Shown: piece after piece, positions 62,477 through 64,000 of the stretch
Layout: each line of letters begins with the position of its first letter
How positions within the stretch are numbered: the first letter of the stretch is position 1
DNA from: Anderseniella sp039978075
GTDB taxonomy: Bacteria > Pseudomonadota > Alphaproteobacteria > Rhizobiales > Aestuariivirgaceae
Reading direction: 5' to 3'
DNA: 64,000 nt
Assembly: GCA_039978075.1 (NCBI GenBank)
Contig: JBDWCA010000004.1
Location: 1-64,000, forward strand
The notes under the pieces: model-generated
Databases searched by the model: none
Seen by the model: only the letters and a program-made list of their open reading frames with translations
Told to the model about the DNA's origin: nothing
Made by a program: the position numbers and the translations under genes

Positions 62477-62964
62477 GATTTGCGATCTGCCTTGAAGTGA
62501 CCAGACTTGCCGCCCTGCTTCTCGATCAACTTCACGTCGGAAATGATGATGCCGCGATCCACCGCCTTGACCATGTCATAGACGGTCAGACAGGCAACCG
62601 AAACCGCAGTCAGGGCTTCCATTTCAACCCCGGTCTTGCCTTCTACCTTGACGCTGGCGGTGACATCCACGGCATTGTCAGGTTCGTTGATTTCCAGATC
62701 GACGGTGATCTTTGAAATCGCCAGCGGATGGCACAGCGGGATCAGTTCGTGGGTGCGCTTGGCGGCCATGATGCCGGCAAGGCGCGCTGTGGCGATCACA
62801 TCGCCCTTCTTGGCCATGCCGGACTGGATAAGCTGCAACGTCTCCGGGAGCATCGAGACACGACCTGAGGCAACCGCAATGCGTGTCGTCACCTGTTTTT
62901 CGGAGACATCGACCATGTGGGCGTTGCCCGCATCATCGAGATGGGTGAGTTTGCCGCCGGTCAT
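62473..62964 (-). CDS. moaC: Cyclic pyranopterin monophosphate synthase
   Basis: 163 residues. Acts after MoaA in making cyclic pyranopterin monophosphate. GKLTHLDDAGNAHMVDVSEK at the N-terminus, ELIPLCHPLAISKITVDLEI with catalytic His and Lys, and GVEMEALTAVSVACLTVYDM, then KAVDRGIIISDVKLIEKQGG. Coupled to trpC upstream and moeA downstream by ATGA overlaps, typical of this group. MoaA is not in the window. Confidence 0.95.
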   Translation of the reverse strand: MTGGKLTHLDDAGNAHMVDVSEKQVTTRIAVASGRVSMLPETLQLIQSGMAKKGDVIATARLAGIMAAKRTHELIPLCHPLAISKITVDLEINEPDNAVDVTASVKVEGKTGVEMEALTAVSVACLTVYDMVKAVDRGIIISDVKLIEKQGGKSGHFKADRKS

Positions 62965-63788
62965 GCGCTTGCCCGCAGGCCGTCCGGCTTGGTCAGCAGG
63001 GTCCTGGTTGCCTGTGCAACATCGGTCTGCCGCATCAGGCTTTCACCGATCAGGAAGGTCTGCACTTTTGCCTGTTCCATCCGAGCCAGGTCTGCGGAAA
63101 CAAACAGGCCGCTTTCGCCGACGATCAGCCTGTCAGCCGGCACCAGAGGTGCAAGGCGTTCGGTGGTTTCCAGACTGGTCTCAAACGTTTTCAGGTTACG
63201 ATTGTTGATGCCGATCATGCGGGTCTTGAGTTTTAAGGCGCGCTCCAGTTCGGCTTCGTCGTGCACTTCGGCCAGCACGTCCATGCCCAGTTCAAACGCG
63301 GTTTTTTCCAGCTCTGCGCACAAGGTATCGTCGATCATCGCCAGGATCAGCAGGATGCAGTCAGCCCCCCATGCGCGGGCTTCGAGAACCTGGTACGGGT
63401 CAAGCATGAAATCCTTGCGTAGTGCGGGCAGGGCGGTTGCCGCGCGAGCCTGCATCAGGAATTCCGGCGCGCCCTGAAATGATGGCGTGTCGGTCAGTAC
63501 GGACAGGCACGCCGCGCCGCCTTCCTCATAGGCCTTCGCCAGGCCAGGGGGATCAAAATCCTCACGGATCAGTCCCTTGGACGGGCTGGCTTTCTTGACC
63601 TCGGCAATCAGCGCCCAATTGCCATCAGCAAGCTGTTCTTCAAGCGCTTTCAGGAACCCGCGTGGTGCGCTGTTGGCCTGGTTCAGGCTGGCATTGGTTA
63701 CAAGGCTGGCTTCAGGAACGTTAGCCTTGGCAACGGCGACTTCCTGTCGCTTGTAGGAAGCGATCTTGTCGAGAATGGTGCCGCTCAT
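62961..63788 (-). CDS. trpC: Indole-3-glycerol phosphate synthase
   Basis: 275 residues of the TIM-barrel enzyme in tryptophan synthesis. Lys residues of AEVKKASPSKGLIREDF, the DP of FDPPGLAKAYEEGGAAC, and the phosphate-binding IGINNRNLKTFE and IVGESGLFV define it. Start ATG overlaps the trpD stop by 4 bases and its stop overlaps moaC by 4, so tryptophan and molybdopterin genes are read together. Confidence 0.95.
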   Translation of the reverse strand: MSGTILDKIASYKRQEVAVAKANVPEASLVTNASLNQANSAPRGFLKALEEQLADGNWALIAEVKKASPSKGLIREDFDPPGLAKAYEEGGAACLSVLTDTPSFQGAPEFLMQARAATALPALRKDFMLDPYQVLEARAWGADCILLILAMIDDTLCAELEKTAFELGMDVLAEVHDEAELERALKLKTRMIGINNRNLKTFETSLETTERLAPLVPADRLIVGESGLFVSADLARMEQAKVQTFLIGESLMRQTDVAQATRTLLTKPDGLRASA

Positions 63789-64000
63789 GCGTTTGATACC
63801 TCAACCAGCTTGTCGAGCACTTTCATGGCTGCGCCGGAATCAATTGCCGCTTCGGCCTGTGCCGTACCGTCCTTCAGGTCGTTGGCCTTGCCGGCGACCA
63901 GAAGCGCAGCACCTGCGGTCATGGCGGCGGCGTCGCGGAAGGCATTCCGGTCGCCCGACAGGACGCCGCGCAGGGCCTCGGCATTGTAGTCCGCATCACC
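63785..64000 (-). CDS. trpD: Anthranilate phosphoribosyltransferase, C-terminal part
   Basis: Only the last 71 codons lie in the window; the gene continues past its end. The segment reads GDADYNAEALRGVLSGDR, then NAFRDAAAMTAGAALLVAGK and the C-terminal VLDKLVEVSNA. The GD-(x)n-NA and NAAAxL-like pattern fits TrpD, and the position directly before trpC confirms it. Transfers phosphoribosyl to anthranilate. Confidence 0.85.
   Translation of the reverse strand, partial: GDADYNAEALRGVLSGDRNAFRDAAAMTAGAALLVAGKANDLKDGTAQAEAAIDSGAAMKVLDKLVEVSNA

Noticed and set aside
1..64000. CRISPR arrays, insertion sequences, prophage or tRNA genes
   Set aside because: No regularly spaced repeats, transposase, integrase or tRNA T-loop/acceptor pattern was recognised on reading both strands by eye; a covariance-model scan was not possible here.

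Overview
The window is a gene-dense chromosomal stretch of an alphaproteobacterium, most likely of the order Hyphomicrobiales (Rhizobiales). The basis is gene content and order: slt-dapA-smpB, rpoZ-rsh-pyrE-acpS-lepB-rnc-era-recO, mce-DUF1467-proS-lolC-lolD-dnaE, rpsB-tsf-pyrH-frr-uppS-cdsA-dxr-rseP-bamA-fabZ, and gltA-gltX-comEC-lexA-moeA-moaC-trpC-trpD. A GTTC-N7-GTTC SOS box in front of lexA, an HhH-domain extension on ribosomal protein S2 and a short-form ProRS agree with this. Genus and species cannot be assigned from the sequence alone. I found no tRNA, rRNA, tmRNA, CRISPR array, insertion sequence or prophage.

Layout. 1-3086: a secreted OmpA/Ig-like protein, a 41-residue membrane peptide and a membrane-anchored HhH protein. 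3178-7152: soluble lytic transglycosylase, dapA and smpB. 7201-18871 is an accessory block: class V aminotransferase, SMP-30-like lactonase, a four-gene CUT2-type sugar ABC transporter, a divergent amidohydrolase, an outer-membrane-like protein, RidA, a C-terminally short LysR regulator and an ATC-hydrolase-family protein. 18868-30623 returns to core genes (NYN protein, folK, rpoZ, rsh, pyrE, acpS, lepB, rnc, era, recO) with a few uncharacterised membrane and ABM-type genes and an MFS transporter. 30757-42468: methylmalonyl-CoA epimerase, proS, lipoprotein export genes, an acetylpolyamine amidohydrolase-like gene, dnaE and a giant DUF2339 membrane protein. 42855-53958: the translation/isoprenoid/envelope cluster rpsB to fabZ. 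53977-64000: gltA, gltX, comEC, lexA, and the moaC-moeA genes translationally coupled to trpD-trpC.

How the genes work together: one set builds proteins (S2, EF-Ts, RRF, ProRS, GluRS, Era, RNase III, SmpB); one builds and remodels the envelope (UppS, CdsA, Dxr, RseP, BamA, FabZ, LepB, LolCD, Slt); one serves DNA replication and damage response (DnaE, RecO, LexA, ComEC). The accessory block looks like uptake and catabolism of an unidentified sugar- or amine-like compound.

The most striking observation is what is missing. In related genomes bamA and gltA usually bracket lpxD-fabZ-lpxA-lpxI-lpxB. Here only fabZ remains, isolated by a strong terminator upstream and 18 bases from the gltA stop downstream, so the lipid A genes have been removed from this locus, either moved or lost. 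Other points of interest are a dispersed ~65-bp palindromic repeat found only between genes, an HhH domain shared between S2 and a membrane protein, an orphan minus-strand terminator before proS, and several small membrane-peptide genes.
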